From Nemertoderma westbladi (Eukaryota; Xenacoelomorpha; Nemertodermatida; Nemertodermatidae), in assembly GCA_032718475.1 (NCBI GenBank), contig JAUCBJ010007620.1, positions 156,714 through 220,713 of the forward strand: a stretch of DNA of 64,000 bases, read 5' to 3'. This document shows positions 27,001 to 40,659 of this stretch, in pieces (position 1 is the stretch's first letter; every line of letters begins with the position of its first letter). Both the position numbers and the translations under genes were made by a program. The notes under the pieces are model-generated. The model did no database searches. It worked only from the letters and a program-made list of their open reading frames with translations, and was not told the origin of the DNA.

Positions 27001-28860
27001 TTGCAATAATGGAAAAGGTAAGTGAAATCCATTGTCAGACAACATGCGACTATTGTAAAGATGGAAAAAGTAAGTGAAATCCATTTCAGACAACATGCGA
27101 CTATTGTAAAGATGGAAAATTAAGTGAAATCCATTGTCAGACAACATGCGACTATTGCAATAATGGAAAAGGTAAGTGAAATCCATTGTCAGACAACATG
27201 CGACTATTGCAATAATGGAAAAGGTAAGTGAAATCCATTGTCAGACAACATGCGACTATTATAGAGATGGAAAAAGTAAGTGAAATCCATTGTCAGACAA
27301 CATGCGACTATTGTAAAGATTGAAAAAGTAAGTGAAATCCATTGTCAGACAACATGCGACTATTGTAAAGATGGAAAAAGTAATTGAAATCCATTTCAGA
27401 CACATGCGACTATTGTAAAGATGGAAAAATTAAGTGAAATCCATTGTCAGACAACATGCGACTATTGCAATAATGGAAAAAGTAAGTGAAATCCATTGTC
27501 AGACAACATGCGACTATTGTAAATATGGAAAAAGTAAGTGAAATCCATTGTCAGACAACATGCGACTATTGTAAAGATGGAAAAAGTAAGTGAAATCCAT
27601 TGTCAGACAACATGCGACTATTGTAAAGATGGAAAAAGTAAGTGAAATCCATTGTCAGACAACATGCGACCAATGTAATAATGGAAAAAGTAAGTGAAAT
27701 CCATTGTCAGACAACGTGCGTCTATTGTAAAGATGGAAAAAGTAAGTGAAATCCATTGTCAGACAACATGCGACCAATGTAATAATGGAAAAAGTAAGTG
27801 AAATCCATTGTCAGAGAACATGCGACTATTGTAAAGATGGAAAAAGTAAGTGAAAACCATTGTCAGACAACATGCGACTATTGTAGAGATGGAAAAAGTA
27901 AGTGAAATCCATTGTCAGAGAACATGCGACTATTGTACAGATGGAAAAAGTAAGTGAAATCCATTGTCAGACAACATGCGACTATTGTAAAGATTGAAAA
28001 AGTAAGTGAAATCCATTGTCAGACAACATGCGACTATTGTAAAGATGGAAAAAGTAATTGAAATCCATTTCAGACAACATGCGACTATTGTAAAGATGGA
28101 AAAATTAAGTGAAATCCATTGTCAGGCAACATGCGACTATTGCAATAATGGAAAAGGTAAGTGAAATCCATTGTCAGACAACATGCGACTATTGCAATAA
28201 TGGAAAAAGTAAGTGAAATCCATTGTCAGACAACATGCGACTATTGTAAAGATGGAAAAAGTAATTGAAATCCATTTCAGACAACATGCGACTATTGTAA
28301 AGATGGAAAAATTAAGTGAAATCCATTGTCAGACAACATGCGACTATTGCAATAATGGAAAAGGTAAGTGAAATCCATTGTCAGACAACATGCGACTATT
28401 GCAATAATGGAAAAGGTAAGTGAAATCCATTGTCAGACAACATGCGACTATTGTAAAGATGGAAAAAGTAAGTGAAATCCATTTCAGACAACATGCGACT
28501 ATTGTAAAGATGGAAAATTAAGTGAAATCCATTGTCAGACAACATGCGACTATTGCAATAATGGAAAAGGTAAGTGAAATCCATTGTCAGACAACATGCG
28601 ACTATTGCAATAATGGAAAAGGTAAGTGAAATCCATTGTCAGACAACATGCGACTATTGTTAAGATGGAAAAAGTAAGTGAAATCCATTGTCAGACAACA
28701 TGCGACTATTGTAAAGATGGAAAAAGTAATTGAAATCCATTTAAGACAACATGCGACTATTGTAAAGATGGAAAAATTAAGTGAAATCCATTGTCAGACA
28801 ACATGCGACTATTGCAATAATGGAAAAGGTAAGTGAAATCCATTGTCAGACAACATGCGA
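24096..28860. repeat. Satellite region with partial 1,398-bp higher-order units
   Basis: Copies of the 1,398-bp higher-order unit occur at 24,096-25,493 and 26,998-28,395. They are interrupted by a 106-bp excess (25,494 to 26,998 is 1,504 bp) and a 465-bp partial unit (28,396-28,860). This looks like the ragged flank of the homogeneous block that follows. Confidence 0.85.
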
Positions 28861-31800
28861 CTATTGCAATAATGGAAAAGGTAAGTGAAATCCATTGTCA
28901 GACAACATGCGACTATTGTAAAGATGGAAAAAGTAAGTGAAATCCATTTCAGACAACATGCGACTATTGTAAAGATGGAAAATTAAGTGAAATCCATTGT
29001 CAGACAACATGCGACTATTGCAATAATGGAAAAGGTAAGTGAAATCCATTGTCAGACAACATGCGACTATTGCAATAATGGAAAAGGTAAGTGAAATCCA
29101 TTGTCAGACAACATGCGACTATTATAGAGATGGAAAAAGTAAGTGAAATCCATTGTCAGACAACATGCGACTATTGTAAAGATTGAAAAAGTAAGTGAAA
29201 TCCATTGTCAGACAACATGCGACTATTGTAAAGATGGAAAAAGTAATTGAAATCCATTTCAGACACATGCGACTATTGTAAAGATGGAAAAATTAAGTGA
29301 AATCCATTGTCAGACAACATGCGACTATTGCAATAATGGAAAAAGTAAGTGAAATCCATTGTCAGACAACATGCGACTATTGTAAATATGGAAAAAGTAA
29401 GTGAAATCCATTGTCAGACAACATGCGACTATTGTAAAGATGGAAAAAGTAAGTGAAATCCATTGTCAGACAACATGCGACTATTGTAAAGATGGAAAAA
29501 GTAAGTGAAATCCATTGTCAGACAACATGCGACCAATGTAATAATGGAAAAAGTAAGTGAAATCCATTGTCAGACAACGTGCGTCTATTGTAAAGATGGA
29601 AAAAGTAAGTGAAATCCATTGTCAGACAACATGCGACCAATGTAATAATGGAAAAAGTAAGTGAAATCCATTGTCAGAGAACATGCGACTATTGTAAAGA
29701 TGGAAAAAGTAAGTGAAAACCATTGTCAGACAACATGCGACTATTGTAGAGATGGAAAAAGTAAGTGAAATCCATTGTCAGAGAACATGCGACTATTGTA
29801 CAGATGGAAAAAGTAAGTGAAATCCATTGTCAGACAACATGCGACTATTGTAAAGATTGAAAAAGTAAGTGAAATCCATTGTCAGACAACATGCGACTAT
29901 TGTAAAGATGGAAAAAGTAATTGAAATCCATTTCAGACAACATGCGACTATTGTAAAGATGGAAAAATTAAGTGAAATCCATTGTCAGACAACATGCGAC
30001 TATTGCAATAATGGAAAAGGTAAGTGAAATCCATTGTCAGACAACATGCGACTATTGCAATAATGGAAAAAGTAAGTGAAATCCATTGTCAGACAACATG
30101 CGACTATTGTAAAGATGGAAAAAGTAATTGAAATCCATTTCAGACAACATGCGACTATTGTAAAGATGGAAAAATTAAGTGAAATCCATTGTCAGACAAC
30201 ATGCGACTATTGCAATAATGGAAAAGGTAAGTGAAATCCATTGTCAGACAACATGCGACTATTGCAATAATGGAAAAGGTAAGTGAAATCCATTGTCAGA
30301 CAACATGCGACTATTGTAAAGATGGAAAAAGTAAGTGAAATCCATTTCAGACAACATGCGACTATTGTAAAGATGGAAAATTAAGTGAAATCCATTGTCA
30401 GACAACATGCGACTATTGCAATAATGGAAAAGGTAAGTGAAATCCATTGTCAGACAACATGCGACTATTGCAATAATGGAAAAGGTAAGTGAAATCCATT
30501 GTCAGACAACATGCGACTATTATAGAGATGGAAAAAGTAAGTGAAATCCATTGTCAGACAACATGCGACTATTGTAAAGATTGAAAAAGTAAGTGAAATC
30601 CATTGTCAGACAACATGCGACTATTGTAAAGATGGAAAAAGTAATTGAAATCCATTTCAGACACATGCGACTATTGTAAAGATGGAAAAATTAAGTGAAA
30701 TCCATTGTCAGACAACATGCGACTATTGCAATAATGGAAAAAGTAAGTGAAATCCATTGTCAGACAACATGCGACTATTGTAAATATGGAAAAAGTAAGT
30801 GAAATCCATTGTCAGACAACATGCGACTATTGTAAAGATGGAAAAAGTAAGTGAAATCCATTGTCAGACAACATGCGACTATTGTAAAGATGGAAAAAGT
30901 AAGTGAAATCCATTGTCAGACAACATGCGACCAATGTAATAATGGAAAAAGTAAGTGAAATCCATTGTCAGACAACGTGCGTCTATTGTAAAGATGGAAA
31001 AAGTAAGTGAAATCCATTGTCAGACAACATGCGACCAATGTAATAATGGAAAAAGTAAGTGAAATCCATTGTCAGAGAACATGCGACTATTGTAAAGATG
31101 GAAAAAGTAAGTGAAAACCATTGTCAGACAACATGCGACTATTGTAGAGATGGAAAAAGTAAGTGAAATCCATTGTCAGAGAACATGCGACTATTGTACA
31201 GATGGAAAAAGTAAGTGAAATCCATTGTCAGACAACATGCGACTATTGTAAAGATTGAAAAAGTAAGTGAAATCCATTGTCAGACAACATGCGACTATTG
31301 TAAAGATGGAAAAAGTAATTGAAATCCATTTCAGACAACATGCGACTATTGTAAAGATGGAAAAATTAAGTGAAATCCATTGTCAGACAACATGCGACTA
31401 TTGCAATAATGGAAAAGGTAAGTGAAATCCATTGTCAGACAACATGCGACTATTGCAATAATGGAAAAAGTAAGTGAAATCCATTGTCAGACAACATGCG
31501 ACTATTGTAAAGATGGAAAAAGTAATTGAAATCCATTTCAGACAACATGCGACTATTGTAAAGATGGAAAAATTAAGTGAAATCCATTGTCAGACAACAT
31601 GCGACTATTGCAATAATGGAAAAGGTAAGTGAAATCCATTGTCAGACAACATGCGACTATTGCAATAATGGAAAAGGTAAGTGAAATCCATTGTCAGACA
31701 ACATGCGACTATTGTAAAGATGGAAAAAGTAAGTGAAATCCATTTCAGACAACATGCGACTATTGTAAAGATGGAAAATTAAGTGAAATCCATTGTCAGA

Positions 31801-34800
31801 CAACATGCGACTATTGCAATAATGGAAAAGGTAAGTGAAATCCATTGTCAGACAACATGCGACTATTGCAATAATGGAAAAGGTAAGTGAAATCCATTGT
31901 CAGACAACATGCGACTATTATAGAGATGGAAAAAGTAAGTGAAATCCATTGTCAGACAACATGCGACTATTGTAAAGATTGAAAAAGTAAGTGAAATCCA
32001 TTGTCAGACAACATGCGACTATTGTAAAGATGGAAAAAGTAATTGAAATCCATTTCAGACACATGCGACTATTGTAAAGATGGAAAAATTAAGTGAAATC
32101 CATTGTCAGACAACATGCGACTATTGCAATAATGGAAAAAGTAAGTGAAATCCATTGTCAGACAACATGCGACTATTGTAAATATGGAAAAAGTAAGTGA
32201 AATCCATTGTCAGACAACATGCGACTATTGTAAAGATGGAAAAAGTAAGTGAAATCCATTGTCAGACAACATGCGACTATTGTAAAGATGGAAAAAGTAA
32301 GTGAAATCCATTGTCAGACAACATGCGACCAATGTAATAATGGAAAAAGTAAGTGAAATCCATTGTCAGACAACGTGCGTCTATTGTAAAGATGGAAAAA
32401 GTAAGTGAAATCCATTGTCAGACAACATGCGACCAATGTAATAATGGAAAAAGTAAGTGAAATCCATTGTCAGAGAACATGCGACTATTGTAAAGATGGA
32501 AAAAGTAAGTGAAAACCATTGTCAGACAACATGCGACTATTGTAGAGATGGAAAAAGTAAGTGAAATCCATTGTCAGAGAACATGCGACTATTGTACAGA
32601 TGGAAAAAGTAAGTGAAATCCATTGTCAGACAACATGCGACTATTGTAAAGATTGAAAAAGTAAGTGAAATCCATTGTCAGACAACATGCGACTATTGTA
32701 AAGATGGAAAAAGTAATTGAAATCCATTTCAGACAACATGCGACTATTGTAAAGATGGAAAAATTAAGTGAAATCCATTGTCAGACAACATGCGACTATT
32801 GCAATAATGGAAAAGGTAAGTGAAATCCATTGTCAGACAACATGCGACTATTGCAATAATGGAAAAAGTAAGTGAAATCCATTGTCAGACAACATGCGAC
32901 TATTGTAAAGATGGAAAAAGTAATTGAAATCCATTTCAGACAACATGCGACTATTGTAAAGATGGAAAAATTAAGTGAAATCCATTGTCAGACAACATGC
33001 GACTATTGCAATAATGGAAAAGGTAAGTGAAATCCATTGTCAGACAACATGCGACTATTGCAATAATGGAAAAGGTAAGTGAAATCCATTGTCAGACAAC
33101 ATGCGACTATTGTAAAGATGGAAAAAGTAAGTGAAATCCATTTCAGACAACATGCGACTATTGTAAAGATGGAAAATTAAGTGAAATCCATTGTCAGACA
33201 ACATGCGACTATTGCAATAATGGAAAAGGTAAGTGAAATCCATTGTCAGACAACATGCGACTATTGCAATAATGGAAAAGGTAAGTGAAATCCATTGTCA
33301 GACAACATGCGACTATTATAGAGATGGAAAAAGTAAGTGAAATCCATTGTCAGACAACATGCGACTATTGTAAAGATTGAAAAAGTAAGTGAAATCCATT
33401 GTCAGACAACATGCGACTATTGTAAAGATGGAAAAAGTAATTGAAATCCATTTCAGACACATGCGACTATTGTAAAGATGGAAAAATTAAGTGAAATCCA
33501 TTGTCAGACAACATGCGACTATTGCAATAATGGAAAAAGTAAGTGAAATCCATTGTCAGACAACATGCGACTATTGTAAATATGGAAAAAGTAAGTGAAA
33601 TCCATTGTCAGACAACATGCGACTATTGTAAAGATGGAAAAAGTAAGTGAAATCCATTGTCAGACAACATGCGACTATTGTAAAGATGGAAAAAGTAAGT
33701 GAAATCCATTGTCAGACAACATGCGACCAATGTAATAATGGAAAAAGTAAGTGAAATCCATTGTCAGACAACGTGCGTCTATTGTAAAGATGGAAAAAGT
33801 AAGTGAAATCCATTGTCAGACAACATGCGACCAATGTAATAATGGAAAAAGTAAGTGAAATCCATTGTCAGAGAACATGCGACTATTGTAAAGATGGAAA
33901 AAGTAAGTGAAAACCATTGTCAGACAACATGCGACTATTGTAGAGATGGAAAAAGTAAGTGAAATCCATTGTCAGAGAACATGCGACTATTGTACAGATG
34001 GAAAAAGTAAGTGAAATCCATTGTCAGACAACATGCGACTATTGTAAAGATTGAAAAAGTAAGTGAAATCCATTGTCAGACAACATGCGACTATTGTAAA
34101 GATGGAAAAAGTAATTGAAATCCATTTCAGACAACATGCGACTATTGTAAAGATGGAAAAATTAAGTGAAATCCATTGTCAGACAACATGCGACTATTGC
34201 AATAATGGAAAAGGTAAGTGAAATCCATTGTCAGACAACATGCGACTATTGCAATAATGGAAAAAGTAAGTGAAATCCATTGTCAGACAACATGCGACTA
34301 TTGTAAAGATGGAAAAAGTAATTGAAATCCATTTCAGACAACATGCGACTATTGTAAAGATGGAAAAATTAAGTGAAATCCATTGTCAGACAACATGCGA
34401 CTATTGCAATAATGGAAAAGGTAAGTGAAATCCATTGTCAGACAACATGCGACTATTGCAATAATGGAAAAGGTAAGTGAAATCCATTGTCAGACAACAT
34501 GCGACTATTGTAAAGATGGAAAAAGTAAGTGAAATCCATTTCAGACAACATGCGACTATTGTAAAGATGGAAAATTAAGTGAAATCCATTGTCAGACAAC
34601 ATGCGACTATTGCAATAATGGAAAAGGTAAGTGAAATCCATTGTCAGACAACATGCGACTATTGCAATAATGGAAAAGGTAAGTGAAATCCATTGTCAGA
34701 CAACATGCGACTATTATAGAGATGGAAAAAGTAAGTGAAATCCATTGTCAGACAACATGCGACTATTGTAAAGATTGAAAAAGTAAGTGAAATCCATTGT

Positions 34801-37248
34801 CAGACAACATGCGACTATTGTAAAGATGGAAAAAGTAATTGAAATCCATTTCAGACACATGCGACTATTGTAAAGATGGAAAAATTAAGTGAAATCCATT
34901 GTCAGACAACATGCGACTATTGCAATAATGGAAAAAGTAAGTGAAATCCATTGTCAGACAACATGCGACTATTGTAAATATGGAAAAAGTAAGTGAAATC
35001 CATTGTCAGACAACATGCGACTATTGTAAAGATGGAAAAAGTAAGTGAAATCCATTGTCAGACAACATGCGACTATTGTAAAGATGGAAAAAGTAAGTGA
35101 AATCCATTGTCAGACAACATGCGACCAATGTAATAATGGAAAAAGTAAGTGAAATCCATTGTCAGACAACGTGCGTCTATTGTAAAGATGGAAAAAGTAA
35201 GTGAAATCCATTGTCAGACAACATGCGACCAATGTAATAATGGAAAAAGTAAGTGAAATCCATTGTCAGAGAACATGCGACTATTGTAAAGATGGAAAAA
35301 GTAAGTGAAAACCATTGTCAGACAACATGCGACTATTGTAGAGATGGAAAAAGTAAGTGAAATCCATTGTCAGAGAACATGCGACTATTGTACAGATGGA
35401 AAAAGTAAGTGAAATCCATTGTCAGACAACATGCGACTATTGTAAAGATTGAAAAAGTAAGTGAAATCCATTGTCAGACAACATGCGACTATTGTAAAGA
35501 TGGAAAAAGTAATTGAAATCCATTTCAGACAACATGCGACTATTGTAAAGATGGAAAAATTAAGTGAAATCCATTGTCAGACAACATGCGACTATTGCAA
35601 TAATGGAAAAGGTAAGTGAAATCCATTGTCAGACAACATGCGACTATTGCAATAATGGAAAAAGTAAGTGAAATCCATTGTCAGACAACATGCGACTATT
35701 GTAAAGATGGAAAAAGTAATTGAAATCCATTTCAGACAACATGCGACTATTGTAAAGATGGAAAAATTAAGTGAAATCCATTGTCAGACAACATGCGACT
35801 ATTGCAATAATGGAAAAGGTAAGTGAAATCCATTGTCAGACAACATGCGACTATTGCAATAATGGAAAAGGTAAGTGAAATCCATTGTCAGACAACATGC
35901 GACTATTGTAAAGATGGAAAAAGTAAGTGAAATCCATTTCAGACAACATGCGACTATTGTAAAGATGGAAAATTAAGTGAAATCCATTGTCAGACAACAT
36001 GCGACTATTGCAATAATGGAAAAGGTAAGTGAAATCCATTGTCAGACAACATGCGACTATTGCAATAATGGAAAAGGTAAGTGAAATCCATTGTCAGACA
36101 ACATGCGACTATTATAGAGATGGAAAAAGTAAGTGAAATCCATTGTCAGACAACATGCGACTATTGTAAAGATTGAAAAAGTAAGTGAAATCCATTGTCA
36201 GACAACATGCGACTATTGTAAAGATGGAAAAAGTAATTGAAATCCATTTCAGACACATGCGACTATTGTAAAGATGGAAAAATTAAGTGAAATCCATTGT
36301 CAGACAACATGCGACTATTGCAATAATGGAAAAAGTAAGTGAAATCCATTGTCAGACAACATGCGACTATTGTAAATATGGAAAAAGTAAGTGAAATCCA
36401 TTGTCAGACAACATGCGACTATTGTAAAGATGGAAAAAGTAAGTGAAATCCATTGTCAGACAACATGCGACTATTGTAAAGATGGAAAAAGTAAGTGAAA
36501 TCCATTGTCAGACAACATGCGACCAATGTAATAATGGAAAAAGTAAGTGAAATCCATTGTCAGACAACGTGCGTCTATTGTAAAGATGGAAAAAGTAAGT
36601 GAAATCCATTGTCAGACAACATGCGACCAATGTAATAATGGAAAAAGTAAGTGAAATCCATTGTCAGAGAACATGCGACTATTGTAAAGATGGAAAAAGT
36701 AAGTGAAAACCATTGTCAGACAACATGCGACTATTGTAGAGATGGAAAAAGTAAGTGAAATCCATTGTCAGAGAACATGCGACTATTGTACAGATGGAAA
36801 AAGTAAGTGAAATCCATTGTCAGACAACATGCGACTATTGTAAAGATTGAAAAAGTAAGTGAAATCCATTGTCAGACAACATGCGACTATTGTAAAGATG
36901 GAAAAAGTAATTGAAATCCATTTCAGACAACATGCGACTATTGTAAAGATGGAAAAATTAAGTGAAATCCATTGTCAGACAACATGCGACTATTGCAATA
37001 ATGGAAAAGGTAAGTGAAATCCATTGTCAGACAACATGCGACTATTGCAATAATGGAAAAAGTAAGTGAAATCCATTGTCAGACAACATGCGACTATTGT
37101 AAAGATGGAAAAAGTAATTGAAATCCATTTCAGACAACATGCGACTATTGTAAAGATGGAAAAATTAAGTGAAATCCATTGTCAGACAACATGCGACTAT
37201 TGCAATAATGGAAAAGGTAAGTGAAATCCATTGTCAGACAACATGCGA
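28861..37248. repeat. Homogeneous higher-order repeat: six 1,398-bp units
   Basis: Unit starts at 28,861, 30,259, 31,657, 33,055, 34,453 and 35,851, with the next start at 37,249, all exactly 1,398 bp apart. I counted 27 monomers per unit. 27 x 52 is 1,404; six one-base deletions (four CCATTTCAG forms, one GGAAAATTAAG, one ACACATG) give 1,398. Units look identical by eye. This is the youngest-looking, most homogenised part of the array; further partial units follow to about 40 kb (starts at 37,662 and 39,579). Confidence 0.93.
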
Positions 37249-40200
37249 CTATTGCAATAATGGAAAAGGTAAGTGAAATCCATTGTCAGACAACATGCGA
37301 CTATTGTAAAGATGGAAAAAGTAAGTGAAATCCATTTCAGACAACATGCGACTATTGTAAAGATGGAAAATTAAGTGAAATCCATTGTCAGACAACATGC
37401 GACTATTGCAATAATGGAAAAGGTAAGTGAAATCCATTGTCAGACAACATGCGACTATTGCAATAATGGAAAAAGTAAGTGAAATCCATTGTCAGACAAC
37501 ATGCGACTATTGTAAAGATGGAAAAAGTAATTGAAATCCATTTCAGACAACATGCGACTATTGTAAAGATGGAAAAATTAAGTGAAATCCATTGTCAGAC
37601 AACATGCGACTATTGCAATAATGGAAAAGGTAAGTGAAATCCATTGTCAGACAACATGCGACTATTGCAATAATGGAAAAGGTAAGTGAAATCCATTGTC
37701 AGACAACATGCGACTATTGTAAAGATGGAAAAAGTAAGTGAAATCCATTTCAGACAACATGCGACTATTGTAAAGATGGAAAATTAAGTGAAATCCATTG
37801 TCAGACAACATGCGACTATTGCAATAATGGAAAAGGTAAGTGAAATCCATTGTCAGACAACATGCGACTATTGCAATAATGGAAAAGGTAAGTGAAATCC
37901 ATTGTCAGACAACATGCGACTATTATAGAGATGGAAAAAGTAAGTGAAATCCATTGTCAGACAACATGCGACTATTGTAAAGATTGAAAAAGTAAGTGAA
38001 ATCCATTGTCAGACAACATGCGACTATTGTAAAGATGGAAAAAGTAATTGAAATCCATTTCAGACACATGCGACTATTGTAAAGATGGAAAAATTAAGTG
38101 AAATCCATTGTCAGACAACATGCGACTATTGCAATAATGGAAAAAGTAAGTGAAATCCATTGTCAGACAACATGCGACTATTGTAAATATGGAAAAAGTA
38201 AGTGAAATCCATTGTCAGACAACATGCGACTATTGTAAAGATGGAAAAAGTAAGTGAAATCCATTGTCAGACAACATGCGACTATTGTAAAGATGGAAAA
38301 AGTAAGTGAAATCCATTGTCAGACAACATGCGACCAATGTAATAATGGAAAAAGTAAGTGAAATCCATTGTCAGACAACGTGCGTCTATTGTAAAGATGG
38401 AAAAAGTAAGTGAAATCCATTGTCAGACAACATGCGACCAATGTAATAATGGAAAAAGTAAGTGAAATCCATTGTCAGAGAACATGCGACTATTGTAAAG
38501 ATGGAAAAAGTAAGTGAAAACCATTGTCAGACAACATGCGACTATTGTAGAGATGGAAAAAGTAAGTGAAATCCATTGTCAGAGAACATGCGACTATTGT
38601 ACAGATGGAAAAAGTAAGTGAAATCCATTGTCAGACAACATGCGACTATTGTAAAGATTGAAAAAGTAAGTGAAATCCATTGTCAGACAACATGCGACTA
38701 TTGTAAAGATGGAAAAAGTAATTGAAATCCATTTCAGACAACATGCGACTATTGTAAAGATGGAAAAATTAAGTGAAATCCATTGTCAGACAACATGCGA
38801 CTATTGCAATAATGGAAAAGGTAAGTGAAATCCATTGTCAGACAACATGCGACTATTGCAATAATGGAAAAAGTAAGTGAAATCCATTGTCAGACAACAT
38901 GCGACTATTGTAAAGATGGAAAAAGTAAGTGAAATCCATTGTCAGACAACATGCGACTGTTGTAAAGATGGAAAAAGTAAGTGAAAACCATTGTCAGACA
39001 ACATGCGACTATTATAGAGATGGAAAAAGTAAGTGAAATCCATTGTCAGACAACATGCGACTATTGTAAAGATTGAAAAAGTAAGTGAAAACCATTGTCA
39101 GACAACATGCGACTATTATAGAGATGGAAAAAGTAAGTGAAATCCATTGTCAGACAACATGCGACTATTGTAAAGATTGAAAAAGTAAGTGAAATCCATT
39201 GTCAGACAACATGCGACTATTGTAAAGATGGAAAAAGTAATTGAAATCCATTTCAGACAACATGCGACTATTGTAAAGATGGAAAAATTAAGTGAAATCC
39301 ATTGTCAGACAACATGCGACTATTGCAATAATGGAAAAGGTAAGTGAAATCCATTGTCAGACAACATGCGACTATTGCAATAATGGAAAAAGTAAGTGAA
39401 ATCCATTGTCAGACAACATGCGACTATTGTAAAGATGGAAAAAGTAATTGAAATCCATTTCAGACAACATGCGACTATTGTAAAGATGGAAAAATTAAGT
39501 GAAATCCATTGTCAGACAACATGCGACTATTGCAATAATGGAAAAGGTAAGTGAAATCCATTGTCAGACAACATGCGACTATTGCAATAATGGAAAAGGT
39601 AAGTGAAATCCATTGTCAGACAACATGCGACTATTGTAAAGATGGAAAAAGTAAGTGAAATCCATTTCAGACAACATGCGACTATTGTAAAGATGGAAAA
39701 TTAAGTGAAATCCATTGTCAGACAACATGCGACTATTGCAATAATGGAAAAGGTAAGTGAAATCCATTGTCAGACAACATGCGACTATTGCAATAATGGA
39801 AAAGGTAAGTGAAATCCATTGTCAGACAACATGCGACTATTATAGAGATGGAAAAAGTAAGTGAAATCCATTGTCAGACAACATGCGACTATTGTAAAGA
39901 TTGAAAAAGTAAGTGAAATCCATTGTCAGACAACATGCGACTATTGTAAAGATGGAAAAAGTAATTGAAATCCATTTCAGACACATGCGACTATTGTAAA
40001 GATGGAAAAATTAAGTGAAATCCATTGTCAGACAACATGCGACTATTGCAATAATGGAAAAAGTAAGTGAAATCCATTGTCAGACAACATGCGACTATTG
40101 TAAATATGGAAAAAGTAAGTGAAATCCATTGTCAGACAACATGCGACTATTGTAAAGATGGAAAAAGTAAGTGAAATCCATTTCAGACAACATGCGACTA

Positions 40201-40659
40201 TTGTAAAGATGGAAAAACTAAGTGAAATCCATTGTCAGACAACATGCGACTATTGTAAAGATGGAAAAAGTAAGTGAAATCATTTCAGACAACATGCGAC
40301 TATTGTAAAGATGGAAAAATTAAGTGAAATCCATTGTCAGACAACATGCAACTATTGCAATAATGGAAAAAGTAAGTGAAATCCATTGTCAGACAACATG
40401 CGACTATTGTAAAGATGGAAAAAGTAAGTGAAATCCATTTCAGACAACATGCGACTATTGTAAAGATGGAAAAAGTAAGTGAAATCCATTGTCAGACAAC
40501 ATGCGACTATTGTAAATATGGAAAAAGTAAGTGAAATCCATTGTCAGACAACATGCGACTATTGCAATAATGGAAAAGGTAAGTGAAATCCATTGTCAGA
40601 CAACATGCGACTATTGCAATAATGGAAAAGGTAAGTGAAATCCATTGTCAGACAACATG

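Noticed and set aside
12808-39767. Many minus-strand ORFs of 62-96 codons starting MDFTYFFHLYNS or MDFTYLFHYCNS
   Set aside because: They arise because the 52-bp monomer happens to be open in several frames on that strand. They recur at exactly the repeat periods, have no start or splice context, and stop wherever a monomer variant introduces a stop.
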